DNA of 64,000 nucleotides, from positions 3,068,005 to 3,132,004 of the forward strand of contig JBCFYV010000012.1 of assembly GCA_039000515.1 (NCBI GenBank). The letters are read 5' to 3'. A program made the translations under genes and the position numbers. This DNA is from Timema cristinae (Eukaryota > Arthropoda > Insecta > Phasmatodea > Timematidae). Below are positions 12,516-23,603 of the stretch, piece after piece (position 1 is the stretch's first letter; every line of letters begins with the position of its first letter). The notes below the pieces were generated by a model that was given only the letters and a program-made list of their open reading frames with translations, made no database searches and was not told the DNA's origin.

Positions 12516-12852
12516 CCAAGGGTTGGGGGGTTTGGGGGTTCTAACCACCCCCGAAATTTTATTAACAAAATATGGCTTTATTTATGGCTCAAACCATATC
12601 AAAATTAAGGTAAAAGTACAAATAAGGGGCTGTGTTACCATAAAAAGCACTTCAGAGATATTCTATAAGTGTCTAATATTTAGAATTTTTTTCTAGCCTT
12701 CGGCAGTTATGATGTTGTTTTTCCATAAAAATAAAAAAAACACATCAGATATAATCTAGAACCGTTTGTCATTTATAATTTTGTCTAGCCTCCGGTATTT
12801 GTGGGATGTGACCACCAAACCCCCCTGAAAGTATGGACTGGCTACGGCCTTG
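12516..12852. mobile_element. 337-bp MITE with 7-bp TSD
   Basis: ATCGCAG occurs at 12509-12515 and again at 12853-12859. The right end, read inward on the minus strand, begins CAAGGCCGTAGCCAG; the left begins CCAAGGGTTGGGG. Both ends carry GGGGG/CCCCC blocks (AACCACCCCCGAAAT and CAAACCCCCCTGAAA). A second copy of the CAAGGCC-TAGCCAG terminus sits at 62142. The superfamily is uncertain; 7-8-bp TSDs suggest hAT-like. Confidence 0.65.
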
Positions 12853-13979
12853 ATCGCAGAGTCAATACTGATGTTATCTCTTATCAAGTTCCTATTTGTA
12901 TGTATGTATTGAGAGTCAGCGGAAGATGAATTGTCCGCATTGAAACTAAAGGTTAATCTGAAGGAAAGAATATTTCAAAAACTATAATACAAATTCTTTA
13001 GCGGGTATTCTATTTCTCTTATTCTATATTTATAGAAATTAAACAATATCGAGACAAAAATAAAAATATTTATTGCTAGCCACCAATTAAAATTAAAATA
13101 ATAAGTTTTACACTAAATGTTGAAATAAATAAAAACAATCCAAACAATTGATATTAAAAATATAGTTATTACAAAAAATTAATGATATCTTAAAAATCAA
13201 ATATTTTTTTACAGTTTCCTAAAAAACCTTCTATCCAGGCCCAACATAAAAAATGAGTGTAGCCGGCTATTTGGTTACACGTAGTTCAGCGGTTTTCTCC
13301 CAGGGCAACACTAACGTAAAGGCAGAGCCGGTCTAAGGCGTGTGCGACGTGTGTGTGCACACACAAACAATTCAGGGGGGCACCAAAATGAACCAAGAAT
13401 AAATATATTTTGTTTTTATCTGGGAAACTATAATTATAATTAAAGGAAGTAATTTGTAATAAGAATGTTTATTTCTTAAATTAATATTTACATCCATGCT
13501 AAACAGAGTACTTTTTTTATTCCAAATTAGTGCGATAGAATACAATAACAAATTAAATACCTTTGGGAGGTTGTTCGGAGCGACGCAACCCTGTCAACTA
13601 CATTGGCGACGGGACTATACTAGTTGCCGGGTCGAGACTGTACGATATATGAGTTAGGCTCAGGCCAAACCTTTGGTGGACGGCAGGGGATGGGGGTGTA
13701 ATGTTAGTTTTGATTCTCAGTCAGTCACCCAACCTCCGTGCGAGTGATTTATAGACAATCGCTTACTCGCTTTATTTATAGCAAACCTTTTTGTAGGTAT
13801 TGTACTCTATGAAGTGTATTATGTCGTATGCTGTATTGCTGTCATTATGTTTTTACTTTTTGTGGTTTCTATTTTTTTAAATAATATTAAATCTATTTTT
13901 AAAAAAGTTTCCCGAACTTTCTACAACCGAAAATAGAAAATTGAACGCAAAACCGTTACAAGAAACTAAGTCAAGCGCT

Positions 13980-14515
13980 AAACTAATTTGTAATTATTTC
14001 ATGAAGGCAAGCACTAGTAAAGAAAGTGAAAGTGAAATTGAAATTAAAACTCAATGTAGCGCTCGAAAGATTTAATAAAAACTAATGCGGATAGTTCTAA
14101 CACCACGAAAATTACTGATCACAGTGATAAGAGTTATATGACTGTGCTATGTGAATAATTAATGTGACCAAATGAAAGATCCGGCTAAATGTCCCAACGT
14201 GCTAAGCGCAACTGAACGTGATTTTATATTTCGCACGCACCAATCTCAACAGTATTAGACCGCTACCCTAGAAAAGGTGGGAAAAGATCATTTTTAACGT
14301 AATTTATTATCGGCTTACTTCCAACAGGTATTTAACACGGCAATCACCAGCACTACATTATCTGATGAAAATGAAAACTGTGATTGAAGGCACATTGGAA
14401 AAACTCTTTCCCAACATGAGACGTCCTCTAACCACTTAAAGTGCTACGAAAAATGAGTTGAAGGCGAAAGGAGGCTTAACACTGGCAAGGCAATTGAAAT
14501 GAAAACCAAAGATTA
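13980..14515 (+). pseudogene. hAT transposase N-terminal remnant (TTF-type zinc finger)
   Basis: Plus-strand translation gives two colinear pieces typical of ZMYM1/DUF4371-type hAT transposases. The first, near 14170-14260, reads DPAKCPNVLSATERDFIF. The second, near 14395-14510, resembles the TTF-type finger with RHIGKTLSQHETSSNHLKC and then ERRLNTGKAIE. Several in-frame stops and frame changes separate and interrupt them, so it cannot encode a protein. The catalytic and C-terminal parts are absent: at about 14515 the sequence changes to unrelated DNA leading into the minisatellite. The family call is from memory of the motif pattern; it agrees with the hAT-type ends and TSD of the surrounding element. 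Confidence 0.6.
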
Positions 14516-14561
14516 ATTGCTCAGGATAAATAGCGACGGAAAAACGTTCTCACGAGAGATC

Positions 14562-14950
14562 TTGCCATCTTGCCATCTTTCCACCTTTCCACCTTTCCAC
14601 CTTTCCACCATGCCATCGTTCCACCTTGCCACGGTGCTATCTTTCCACCTTTCCACCATGCCATCGTTCCACCTTTCTCCCTTGCCATCTTTCCGCCTTT
14701 CCACCATGCCATCGTTCCACCTTGCCACCATGCCATCTTTCCACCTTTCTCCCTTGTCATCTTTCCGCCTTTCCACCATGCCATCGTTTCACCTTGCCAC
14801 GGTGCCATCTTTCCACCTTTCTCCCTTGCCATCTTTCCACCTTTCCACCATGCCATCTTTCCACCTTTCTCCCTTGTCATCTTTCCGCCTTTCCACCATG
14901 CCATCGTTCCACCTTGCCACCATGCCATCTTTCCACCTTTACACCTTGCC
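14562..14950. repeat. 15-bp-based minisatellite
   Basis: Tandem, slightly varied copies of a 15-bp unit such as CACCATGCCATCTTTC and CACCTTTCTCCCTTGC fill about 390 bp, with a higher-order pattern of roughly 45-105 bp. Because 15 is divisible by three, long open frames appear on several frames of both strands (repetitive Phe-His-Leu-Ser or Trp-Lys-Asp-Gly peptides). These are by-products of the repeat, not genes. Confidence 0.9.
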
Positions 14951-15789
14951 TAACACAACATGGCTTCTCGAGGAACTCACGAAACCCTCTACAGCAAAAA
15001 CAATGGAAATTTTCCCGGGCTCGTAGAGTTGATTTCAAAATTCAATCCTGTTATGAAGGAACATATTTCCCAAATTCTGAGGAAAGACAATCGCAGATGT
15101 TTAACATATTTGTTTTGTTTGTTTGTTAGGATTTTATTTTTTTGTAGCGATAAGTAGTAATAACATGTATAAACATAGAATATAAATGACATAAATAATA
15201 ATACGAACACCAGCCCCGATGGGGCTCTCGGACTTTAACCAACATAGAAACAAAATAAACGTTAAACATGAAAATCTTTGTCGCCCTGGCGGGCTGATTA
15301 TAATTATTCCAAGGGTCGTACAGGCGGGAAAATTGACTAAAAAACCCGCCCAGTCGCCAGTATGTGGTCGACAGGGACCTTATAATATATACATTTATAC
15401 ATTTAGAGAGAACGACAGGCTAGAAAAAATTGAAGGATGGGTGACCGGACGTAGATGGGACATGTAGGAAGTGAAGCGGGAGATGATTATGGTAAAATGA
15501 GAGTGAGATGGAACAACGGGAGGATAAACAGATCGAGTGATTGGGAAACTAGACAGGGGCACCACGGCCCTCTGGTGGAGGACCACCTAGGACAACACAT
15601 ATTGCTTTACTAGACAGAACACTCACACTCACGAGGACGACATTATTACATACATTCAACAAGAAAAAATACCGGCTGATATTAAATTAATTTGGGTCCT
15701 GAAGGAGCTTGTAAAAATGTTTGTAACTGTTTGTATCAATCTGATTTAATTCGGTCTATTGGTATGAAGTGTATGCTGTGGAAGATAAT
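14951..15789. other. unassigned filler inside composite hAT
   Basis: This stretch lies between the minisatellite and recognisable LINE sequence. A GC-richer part at about 15210-15600 could be the 3' region of the minus-strand LINE, but no tail or TSD could be fixed. No ORF shows a domain. Confidence 0.35.
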
Positions 15790-16672
15790 GTTGGATACAC
15801 CGACCGGACCAACACCCACCGGCGGAAGGTGGGGTTGGGAACTGGCACTTAGACACACGCGCACACGGGGAGGGCGGAGCGCCAACCGGGAGAGCTCGCG
15901 GAGCACTGGAGCCGCGTCCTGATGAAGTCGGCCTAAGGTCTTAAACAGGAGCAATCGCTCCTCAACGCCACAGACTACCTCCCGGGTCATCCGTGTCCGG
16001 CGGGGGGCCCACCACACCATCTCTGATGCGTCTGTGGACGAGAGCAGGGGGTCGTAATCGCCGATGCCCCTGACGATCGCGTTAGGACTGGCCTGCGCTC
16101 ATGAGAAGAAAGTCACTGCCAACCCGCGGATGATCACGTCCAGGGGCTGGAGGCCAGACAAGTCTAGCACGATTCGGGTGTGAGTACGGGGAGGGAGTCC
16201 GAGCATCAACCTCAAAAAGAGGTGATAAACCGCTCGGAGCGGGAGAAGCGGTAACGGGGAGGTCGCCCTGGGGGACTCCAGAGACTATAGGACGAGGGGT
16301 CGACAACTGGTGGTCCACGCCCACTCTGAAGGAGCGGTCCTGGAGGAAATACAGAAGGAGATGAAGCAGGGGGCGGGAACTCCGGCTTCTGCAAGTCCCG
16401 TGAGAAGTCCTCCGTGGCTCACACTGTCGAACGCACCCTTCACGTCCAACAAGACGATGCCGGAATGGCGACGCTCGTTGAACGCTTCCATCACCAAGTC
16501 GACTACCTTGGCGACGGCGTGGGTGGTGGACAGGCCCTTCCGGAAACCGAACTGGTGATCCGGCAGGAGGGGGTGCACCTCCAGCCAGGCCTCCAGCCTG
16601 GTCAAGATCAGTCTCTCGGCCACTTTGCCGACTCAAGAGAGTAGAGAGTTAGGTAGATAGGAAGTAGGGTAC
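15790..16672 (-). pseudogene. Jockey-like LINE reverse transcriptase, downstream part
   Basis: On the minus strand from 16623 the frame reads through RT signatures: VGKVAERLIL-type entry, HQFGFRKGLSTTHAV, and motif A as GIVLLDVKGAFDSV. A frame change near 16285 leads to GVPQGD (motif B) at about 16260. The YADD motif C was not found, and an in-frame TGA precedes VGKVAER, so the copy is dead. GC content is much higher than the surroundings, as in many Jockey-type elements. The upstream part continues at 17654 after a 981-bp insertion. Confidence 0.75.
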
Positions 16673-17653
16673 GGGTGGGCACCATTACATCGCAAGTCCA
16701 TTACATCGCATTTTAGGAACAAATACATTGCAGGTCCATCACGTCGCATTTCTCCACCTCTCTACACATATTATTATGTAACAAGTTGGATCCAACATGT
16801 TGGAAGACAATTCATATGGAAAAGTAAGCTGTGTTTATTCGCGCCAACTTGTTAGACCAACATCCTGGTTCCTCCACCTTTTTTAAATCAGTCTACACAT
16901 TTCTAGCCATGGATAATGTCGTATTACTTGCCGTTTCTTCATTATTGTGATGACAGGAAGTGTACTCTTGCATAAAACCAAAATTTAAGAAACGGTAGGG
17001 CGTTCAAAGTTTGTTTTTTGCTAGACGTCGAATTGAAGGTGTGTTTATGGTAATAATGAGTTACCTACATTTGTAAAGTGGTGTTGATAGCTTTGTACAC
17101 ATGAGACCTCACAAAGAACAAAATACTTTTGATATAAATCAATTAAGAATCTAGTAGCCGAAGCTTTTATTATTTATTCTTTTTAGTGAGGAATTCTCCA
17201 TCTCCATCAATTCTGAAAATTGAAAAATGACACCTGAACACAGGTCCCGGGTTCTATTCACGTATCTAGGTGTAATTTTTCCATTTTCAGAATTTAGATC
17301 AATTAGTTTAACTGTATTAGCCTTGTTCCATTCCATGATCACAAAAATACACTAGCCCCGATTTTAAAAGTTAAACTAATCTGAAAATAAAACACATGCT
17401 TCACCAAGGTAAGACACTCATTCAACTCGATAGCGCATGTGCAGAACCTCCCGACTCGGCCAACACCAACATGTTGGCCAACATCCCCAACAAGTTGGGA
17501 GTGGGTTTATATTGTAACACAACTTGTTGGGATCGTGTTGGCCAATGTGGTTAGCTGTGTGTAGAGAGGTGGAGAAATGCGACGTGATGGACCTGCAATG
17601 TATTTGTTCCTAAAACGCGATGTAATGGACTTGCGATGTAATCGTGCCCACCC
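16673..17653. mobile_element. 981-bp inverted-repeat transposon (MULE-like MITE)
   Basis: The ends are perfect inverted repeats starting GGGTGGGCAC, with about 95 bp of strong pairing (ACATCGCAAGTCCATTACAT, GGTCCATCACGTCGCATTTC, CTCCACCTCTCTACACA). They are flanked by GTAGGGTAC (16664-16672) and GTAGGGTAT (17654-17662), a 9-bp TSD with one mismatch. The insertion splits a LINE reverse transcriptase between GYP and the residues upstream of VGKVAER, which proves it is mobile. Nine-base TSDs with long TIRs suggest a Mutator-like origin. No transposase is present. A hairpin repeat (17150-17345) lies inside. Confidence 0.85.
17150..17345. repeat. hairpin repeat with tRNA T-arm-like centre, copy 1
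   Basis: ATTCTGAAAATTGAAAAATG followed by ACACCTG is mirrored by AGGTGTAATTTTTCCATTTTC, with GGTCCCGGGTTC near the centre. A better preserved copy is at 39490-39680. The flank TTTTAGTGAGGA is also shared, so the family extends beyond the hairpin. Minus-strand frames give the peptide NRTRDL, a by-product of the palindrome. Confidence 0.7.
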
Positions 17654-18405
17654 GTAGGGTATCCGGGTGGTTTCCCGGGCTTGTGGATGGGAATGACAGT
17701 CGCCACCCACCATTGCGCGGGAAAGTACAACAATATAAACATTGCGTTCAGGATACGTAGAAGAAGGACGAAGGCTTTACGAGGGAGGTGGGTCAGGAGG
17801 AGGGGGGATATCCGGTCCAACCCAGGAGCGGACGCGGCGCGAAGCCTGGCCACGGTCCTGGTCAGCTCGGAGGGGGTTACCAGCCGCAGGTCGGGGTACG
17901 GGGGTTGACCTGCCACCGGGGGAAGGAAGTGCCCCGGGGGATCCGCTTGATCTCTCTCCGGTGATCCCGGTCGCCTCGCGAAGCTAGCCTGGAATCCTAC
18001 CGCCAGAGCCTCTGACCGGTCTGTGGCGGAGGACGCCAACCCACCCGCCACGCGGAGCTCGGGGATCAGATCCTTCTGGCGACGTATCCCCTTCAGATGA
18101 CGCCACAGAGAGAGATCTTTTGGGTCGAGAGCCTACCTCTGCCACTGTCTGAGCTTGCGCCGACAGTGAGAGCGGAGCGCGACGTATATCTCCCGGACAC
18201 GGGGGAGACGACTTCTCTGCCACAGAGCACGCGCTCTATCCCGGAGCCTCATGTCGTCTATCAGGTTGGGGGCGAGTGGGGGGCCCAGCAAGGGGTGTCG
18301 GCGGATCGGAATCGACGACTCCACCGCCGACAGGAGGGAAGCGGTGAAGAGTTGAACCTGCCGGTCCAACTCCCCCACGTCGCGTATGGGAGCATTCAAC
18401 ATTCA
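17654..18405 (-). pseudogene. Jockey-like LINE reverse transcriptase, upstream part
   Basis: The minus strand encodes, from 18402 downward, an endonuclease-RT linker region (LRDRARALWQRSRLPRVREI) and then the RT entry: LRAASAPGLDRISPLLLTHL and VIPIHKPGKPPGYP near 17680-17800. This matches the A-P-G-x-D-x-I and P-K-P-G-K motifs of Jockey-clade ORF2 proteins. The frame shifts near 18050-18130. The 5' part of the element (endonuclease, ORF1) is absent, as in typical 5'-truncated LINE insertions. It continues downstream at 16672. Confidence 0.7.
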
Positions 18406-18721
18406 AATAACATTCAAAATGTTATACATAGGGTCTAGTTTTAAAACTGCCATATATAGTATTCTCCACAATTTTTCAGATGGGTGTTTGGGGGGAAACG
18501 GGGGCGCAAAATGTGAGTTTTGCACACACAAAACTTTTGCCTTAGACCGGCCCTGCGTAAAGATTCCCCCACTACATAATAACTCTCCCTGTCCCTCTTT
18601 GAGCGTCTTTCTTACTAAAAACAAACCAAAGGTGCAGAAACTTTGTCAATGATTGGAAGGGGGAGAAGGGAATGCCGCGGTCAACTAATATTTATATTTA
18701 CTCTTTGAGTATAAATGTTCA

Positions 18722-18835
18722 CCTCGGTGGGCCCATGGTCTAATGTGCTAGTCTCATGTTAGGCTAGACTTCCCAGGACAGCGAGATCAGGGTTCGATTC
18801 TAGTCGGCCCCACAAGCGGTGGTTTATCTGGTTGT
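18722..18835 (+). repeat. tRNA-derived SINE head
   Basis: CTCGGTGGGCCCATGGTCTAAT (A-box region starting at 18723) is followed by GATCAGGGTTCGATTCTAGT (B box). The spacing is as in tRNA-derived SINEs, and the body is truncated after GGTGGTTTATCTGG. No matching anticodon stem or acceptor stem is present, so this is not a tRNA gene. Confidence 0.65.
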
Positions 18836-19575
18836 TGTTGATAGCAAGTAAATCATTAATTTAATCCTGTTTTTATATAAATATCAATATAAGTATGCTT
18901 TTTACCGGTGTTATTATAATAAGACCCGATTGGATATTTATCTCAGTTTTATAATAGAATGTATTGTGACAGTAGGCCTACTTGGATTTTAGGACACACC
19001 ATCATGTTAGGCCTTCTCCCTATTTAACTCAAAAGGGAACGGGACTTTCCCTCATGATTATATTCTAATTTTGTTAAAGAAATTAAACAATATATTAAAG
19101 AATACTTTTAAAGGAACAACGATGACTTTCTGCTTGTTGCTTATAAGAGTAATGATAAAGGTATTTTGATTGTACACTAACTAAATGAAATTAAAGAAAT
19201 TTGGAGAAAGAGTAGCTTTTGGCTCTGATAACACACAACCCAAAATTAACTATTCATGCTTATCAGGAAAAACAGGATCGTCTTGACCAAAACTATATCG
19301 AATTTCCTTTAATAAATTGTAATGAAATATTTAAAAAATAAATTAAGACAGCTATGGACGCCATGAATACGGTTAGTTTAGTTAGTGTTTATTTTTTAAT
19401 TTATTTTATATTGATTTTATTTGTTTTGGTTATTTTTTAGTTTTGTTGTACCCCTGAATGTAAAAAGGTTAAGAATATAAATAAGTGTAATTGTCATAGG
19501 CCTACAACTTAAATGATAAAATATATCGTCTTGACCAAAACTATATCGAAGTAGCGTTAAGGATGAGTTAGGTGT
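18836..19575. other. AT-rich sequence, no genes seen
   Basis: The only structure noted is a direct repeat of CGTCTTGACCAAAACTATAT at about 19280 and 19529, 249 bp apart, of unknown meaning. Confidence 0.4.
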
Positions 19576-19582
19576 AATTCAT

Positions 19583-19735
19583 AGGAAGTGCACCCACATT
19601 TGCGTGGAGAGAGAGAGAGAGTGTGTGGAGAAACCACCCTCCATGCACCCGAGCGTGATTGAACCCCGATCTTTAGTCCTCGGCACTATAGTCTAACATG
19701 AGACAGCGCGTTAGACCGTGCGACCACCGAGGCTG
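19583..19735 (-). repeat. tRNA-derived SINE, minus strand
   Basis: In reverse complement it starts GCCTCGGTGGTCGCACGGTC (A-box region), then GATCGGGGTTCAATCACG (B box), GGGTGCATGGAGGGTGGTTT, a CT run, and CTCCACGCAAATGTGGGTGC. It has the same head and core family as 31998-32250. The 3' tail is missing. Confidence 0.75.
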
Positions 19736-20398
19736 GTATGTGGATTATTCAAATTTGGAATGGTTGTTTTACAATTTTGGAGTTTTGACCATACACTCAG
19801 CTGCTTCATATCGTGCCGATGTTAGAAAATTGTTTTGTTTTTCAATTCCACGAAATAAACCTTTGCAAACTGTGTTGGCTGTTTTCTTTCACTAATAATT
19901 TCTCGTCGGTTGCTTTGAACAAGAAATTTCCCCTTCAACGAAAACAAATCTCAATGTAGAAAATAACTACTAACGCTCTGAAGTACTGTGACGGACTTGA
20001 TAACTAAACTGCTGTTTTGAAATCAACTCCCGCTGAATCTTTTATCGTAAAAGAAGGTTCACTCTCTTTTGTTCCAATACTCTACCATCTATCTACCACT
20101 CAACCAACTACGGTGGTCACAGAGCTACAGTTTTCATACTGGATCAGCATCGTAGTCAATTCCACGCACAATAATTATCATCGCATGAGCTCGCAATTGA
20201 GTATTAACATTGTCATATTGATGTGGAACTATAGTGCAGCTTTGAAAATTAGGAAACAAGAATAATTTGGCCCCTTCTGACCCTCCTGATTTTGGCCAAG
20301 GAGAGCCAATGGTCCCATGACCCCCCGCTCCCGTTCCGACTCCTATGGGCAGTACTACTAAAACTACTTTCATTTATTCCCACATCAAGCAATATATA

Positions 20399-20545
20399 TG
20401 TGCATCTGTCACTTTTAATAGATATTATCAATAGCCATAGGATAATAGTGAAACAATATTAATAGTGATCACAAATAACATATTTATATTTACTAAAAGG
20501 TTCTCCAAAACATCTTATTACTGAAGCTAATTTAGGGGGACTATA
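20399..20545. repeat. dispersed repeat, second copy of 785-905
   Basis: CACTTTTAATAGATATTATC, a later CACAAATAA and GTTCTCCAAAACAT follow the same order as at 785-905. The class is unknown. Confidence 0.45.
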
Positions 20546-20714
20546 ATTAAGTGTATTAAAAAATTAAAAAATTGGGAAACAATATCACGAAAATAGAATC
20601 CACAGTGCACAAGAAATAAGAGTGTAAGAATAGTGCTTCGAGTGGCGTTCACTCACCCATCCAACAAGTGCTAACAGACTGACGATGTAGTAGTGTCCTC
20701 CTTTTAGAGTGCAC

Positions 20715-20870
20715 ACTGAGTTGAACAGATGAGAGTGGCGCTGAAAACAAGGGTGACAACATTTACAAGTGGGCAACTAGTCCTAAAAACAAGGGTGACA
20801 ACATCCCTGAATACAAGAGTGACATCACTTACAACAGTGGACAACACCTTTGAATATGAGGTTGACCAAA
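20715..20870. repeat. degenerate tandem repeat, about 40-45 bp
   Basis: AAAACAAGGGTGACAACAT recurs at about 20740 and 20785, and in changed forms at 20810 and 20835 (ACAAGAGTGACATCACTTAC). Confidence 0.5.
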
Positions 20871-21980
20871 TTTTTTTCATTTTTCTATGTCACATTCCTA
20901 GTTTTTTTGTCAAACTTTCTTTTTTGCTCCCTGCCTTACTACCATTTAAATTTGTCCACATATTTACACCAATAGGGTTGGGAGGAATAAAATACAAGTT
21001 AGGTCAAATATTTTTACATTTGATTGGAGTGGGGCGGAAAACCATTTGAGAAAAAATATCCCAGAGCATCCGGCTGATATTCGAGCACAGAATATATTAA
21101 ATATTTAACGTTCACCTTCTGAATCATCTGATAGGGGGCTTCAGAACCTGGGAGAGGGGAGGGAAGGGCGTGGACTAACTTAGGCCCCCAATATTTTTCA
21201 CATATATGAAAATCCCATGAATAAAATTGCTTTAAAATCTTGTTTAACCGACAGACTTAGCCCTTGCCCCTTGTGGGAAATGATATTGTGGGAAGTAGTT
21301 TCATTTGACAACAAAACTAAAAATGTCTACCATAAATACCTATAACAATCAGTATGGTAATTTTAAGTCATGGTTTACATATCTATGAATCATGTTATAA
21401 AGTGGTAGTCGAAGAGGGTCTTTCAGAAGTGTGCACCATTTTCCCCTTACGTTTCCTAAATGTTTGTTTCGAAAGACTTTGCAAAGCTTTACACAAAAAT
21501 CCCCAGGCTAGGTAGGTTAACTATAGACTAGTTTATTTATACTATGTTGAGTAAATCACATGCTAAGATAAACTATAGATAAGCAGGCTTATTTGACGGG
21601 ATGAATATTGTAATTCATGTGTGTGGGAGTGTTATGACATTATTAACTTTAATCAATTCAAAATGTGATAGCAATAAATCTTGGAAGGGGTTAATTTGTG
21701 GACTACTGATAATTTACTTTTAACGTTAACTGTCGAGAACTGTATGGTTTCCTTAAAACTTTCAAACAAATTTTATATTGTGTTTCATAGATTTTTCTTC
21801 GATCAAATAGAAATATCAAAATGTCTTCTTCCTCCCAGGCGATTTACAATATCTACTTACAAAATGCCTATCCTTAAAATAGTGTTAATAGGCACTAGCC
21901 TAGAAATACAGTAAGACCCGTGGCACACATAAATGTAGGAAGTTTAGTTGTATGTATTTTTTTCAAATACTACTTAAAAT
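20871..21980. other. no supported features
   Basis: A/T-rich sequence with short ORFs lacking domains. A stretch at 21160-21260 is richer in G and C, but I cannot assign it. Confidence 0.35.
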
Positions 21981-21984
21981 AGAT

Positions 21985-22290
21985 TATAGAGGCATTCAAA
22001 TAACTAAAATTCGCCTCCAGAGACACATTTGAAATAGCTTAAAAAAGACGCCAGCGAGAACCACTCTAAATAGCTTTAAAGGGCATCCCATTTTCACAAA
22101 CTTGCGATTAGAGGCCCAATACAAATAGCTTATAGAGATGTCTAATTTTAAAAAATAACCCAAATAGCTTCTAAGGGCAAAGAATTTTCAAAAATAAATT
22201 CAGGTGAAAAATCATCTAAAAATAGTGTTTAGATTAAATCAATTTTCAAAAATTGGCTGAGGGATGGATGACCACTTGAATAGCCTTTAG
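21985..22290. repeat. old tandem repeat, about 55-60 bp period
   Basis: AAATAGCTT recurs near 22032, 22067, 22126 and 22162, each followed by an A/G-rich stretch and a GGC-containing segment. The copies are too diverged for a clean unit. Confidence 0.5.
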
Positions 22291-22592
22291 TTTTAGAGGA
22301 ATATGATATTCAAAATGTTTCCAGGGAATTCCAACGGCATCTCAATTTAAACAAATTTCTGGGAAAGGGCCCAACATATTTTTTTCTAATTTATCACTCC
22401 CCACCCCCACCTCATTACACAAATAAGATTCTACCAACACTGTAGAGTAACTATCTTTACCTATAAAATACAAATAGAAAATAATTTTGATCGTTGACCC
22501 CAGAAAATGTGATTATACAATCCGCCCTTCGTACTGTATTCTTACTATAATACCTATATTAAGATAAATAAAAGATTTAAAAAGTATTATCC

Positions 22593-22877
22593 ATGAAAAA
22601 TAAACCACTTTCAAATATCTTAAAGCATTATCCAGAGTTTAAATTTGTACTGTGGAAGGACCCTCAAGCCGACCTACCAGTTGAGCTTCACGTCCAAAGA
22701 GCTTCCGGAGCCCCTGCATCTGATTATACCATAAAATCACTTGCAAAATATCTTAACTCTAACACAACAACCACAACATCCAATCCCCAGGCCGTCAATG
22801 CATCCCTGGGTATAAGGACAACCCTTCTGTCCCAAGAATTGAGCTTGGCTCACTGCAAAGACAGGCTGCTCAGCTAA
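22593..22877 (+). CDS. possible short ORF or exon, 94 residues, unknown
   Basis: The frame opens with ATG at 22593 and ends with TAA at 22877. The composition is protein-like (FKFVLWKDPQADLPVELHVQ, then SDYTIKSLAKYLN and a Thr/Asn run), with no repeat underlying it, and AATAAA follows at about 22893. I do not recognise the family. It could be a terminal exon of a host gene, a fragment of a transposon protein, or chance. No upstream exon or promoter could be linked to it. Nearby, the minus strand at 23078-23263 has another short open frame of similar quality, also unidentified. Confidence 0.3.
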   Translation: MKNKPLSNILKHYPEFKFVLWKDPQADLPVELHVQRASGAPASDYTIKSLAKYLNSNTTTTTSNPQAVNASLGIRTTLLSQELSLAHCKDRLLS

Positions 22878-23603
22878 GAGGGACACAATCAAAATAAACT
22901 ACAATGTATGCATGCAGGAATATTGATTATTTGGTACACTTGCGAATTATATAATATTTTGCTTTGTAGGCCTACTGTACATGTATTAAATACATCATTT
23001 ATTGTATTAAAACACGTTTAAACTTATCCCTCCTATTTATCCAGATTTTAAATAATACGAATTGTGCTAGTCCGATCTCAAACAATCCGTATTATTGAGG
23101 TTGTGCTCCAAATAAAAATGGCCCCCCCACCATTTTTACCCGTAAAAATGGTCCGATGACCGAATGGAAAGGCAGCTTCATGACCCTTGGAATTGAAGAC
23201 GTGATTTCTAGCCGCCTTCAGCATATTTTGCACACTTGGGTCTTGGCTGTGGACAAGGCACACAAATATTTAGAAAAAAAAAAATATAGGAAATTGTCTG
23301 GTTTCAAATTTCATACATGTTTCCTCAACATGATTTTCCTAATTTCCTATTTCAAAATGAAACTACTTAAATTTAGTGCTGCTGAACAAGTCTTGCTGTC
23401 ATGTAAACAAATATAGCCTTCAACAATAGTTTACTTAATGCAGTTGTTCAAGAACATTGTTAAGTTTTGATTTAAAAAATTAGACAAGATTTGTTAATTC
23501 TTTATGATTCACATCATAAAATTATATATAAATTTTAATGTATTACTTATTATATGACATTAGGAATTCAAAAGTTAATTGTCGCACTTACAAAAGTGCG
23601 CTA

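Larger units (their letters stand above)
13323..18555 (+). mobile_element. composite hAT element (DUF4371/ZMYM1-like), heavily interrupted
   Basis: The ends are CAGAGCCGGTCTAAGGC at 13323 and, in reverse complement, CAGGGCCGGTCTAAGGC ending at 18555. They are flanked by CGTAAAGG (13315-13322) and CGTAAAGA (18556-18563), an 8-bp TSD with one mismatch as expected for hAT. A transposase N-terminal remnant lies just inside the left end on the plus strand. The remainder is filled by a minisatellite, unknown sequence, a Jockey-like LINE and an inverted-repeat element inserted in that LINE. The nesting gives an order of events: hAT first, LINE next, inverted-repeat element last. Confidence 0.75.

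Noticed and set aside
14513..15129. Overlapping long ORFs on both strands (up to about 169 residues)
   Set aside because: All come from the 15-bp minisatellite, whose period is a multiple of three and keeps every frame open. Peptides are simple repeats.
18722..18810. Possible tRNA gene
   Set aside because: A and B boxes are present, but acceptor and anticodon stems do not pair; the sequence runs into SINE-like DNA.
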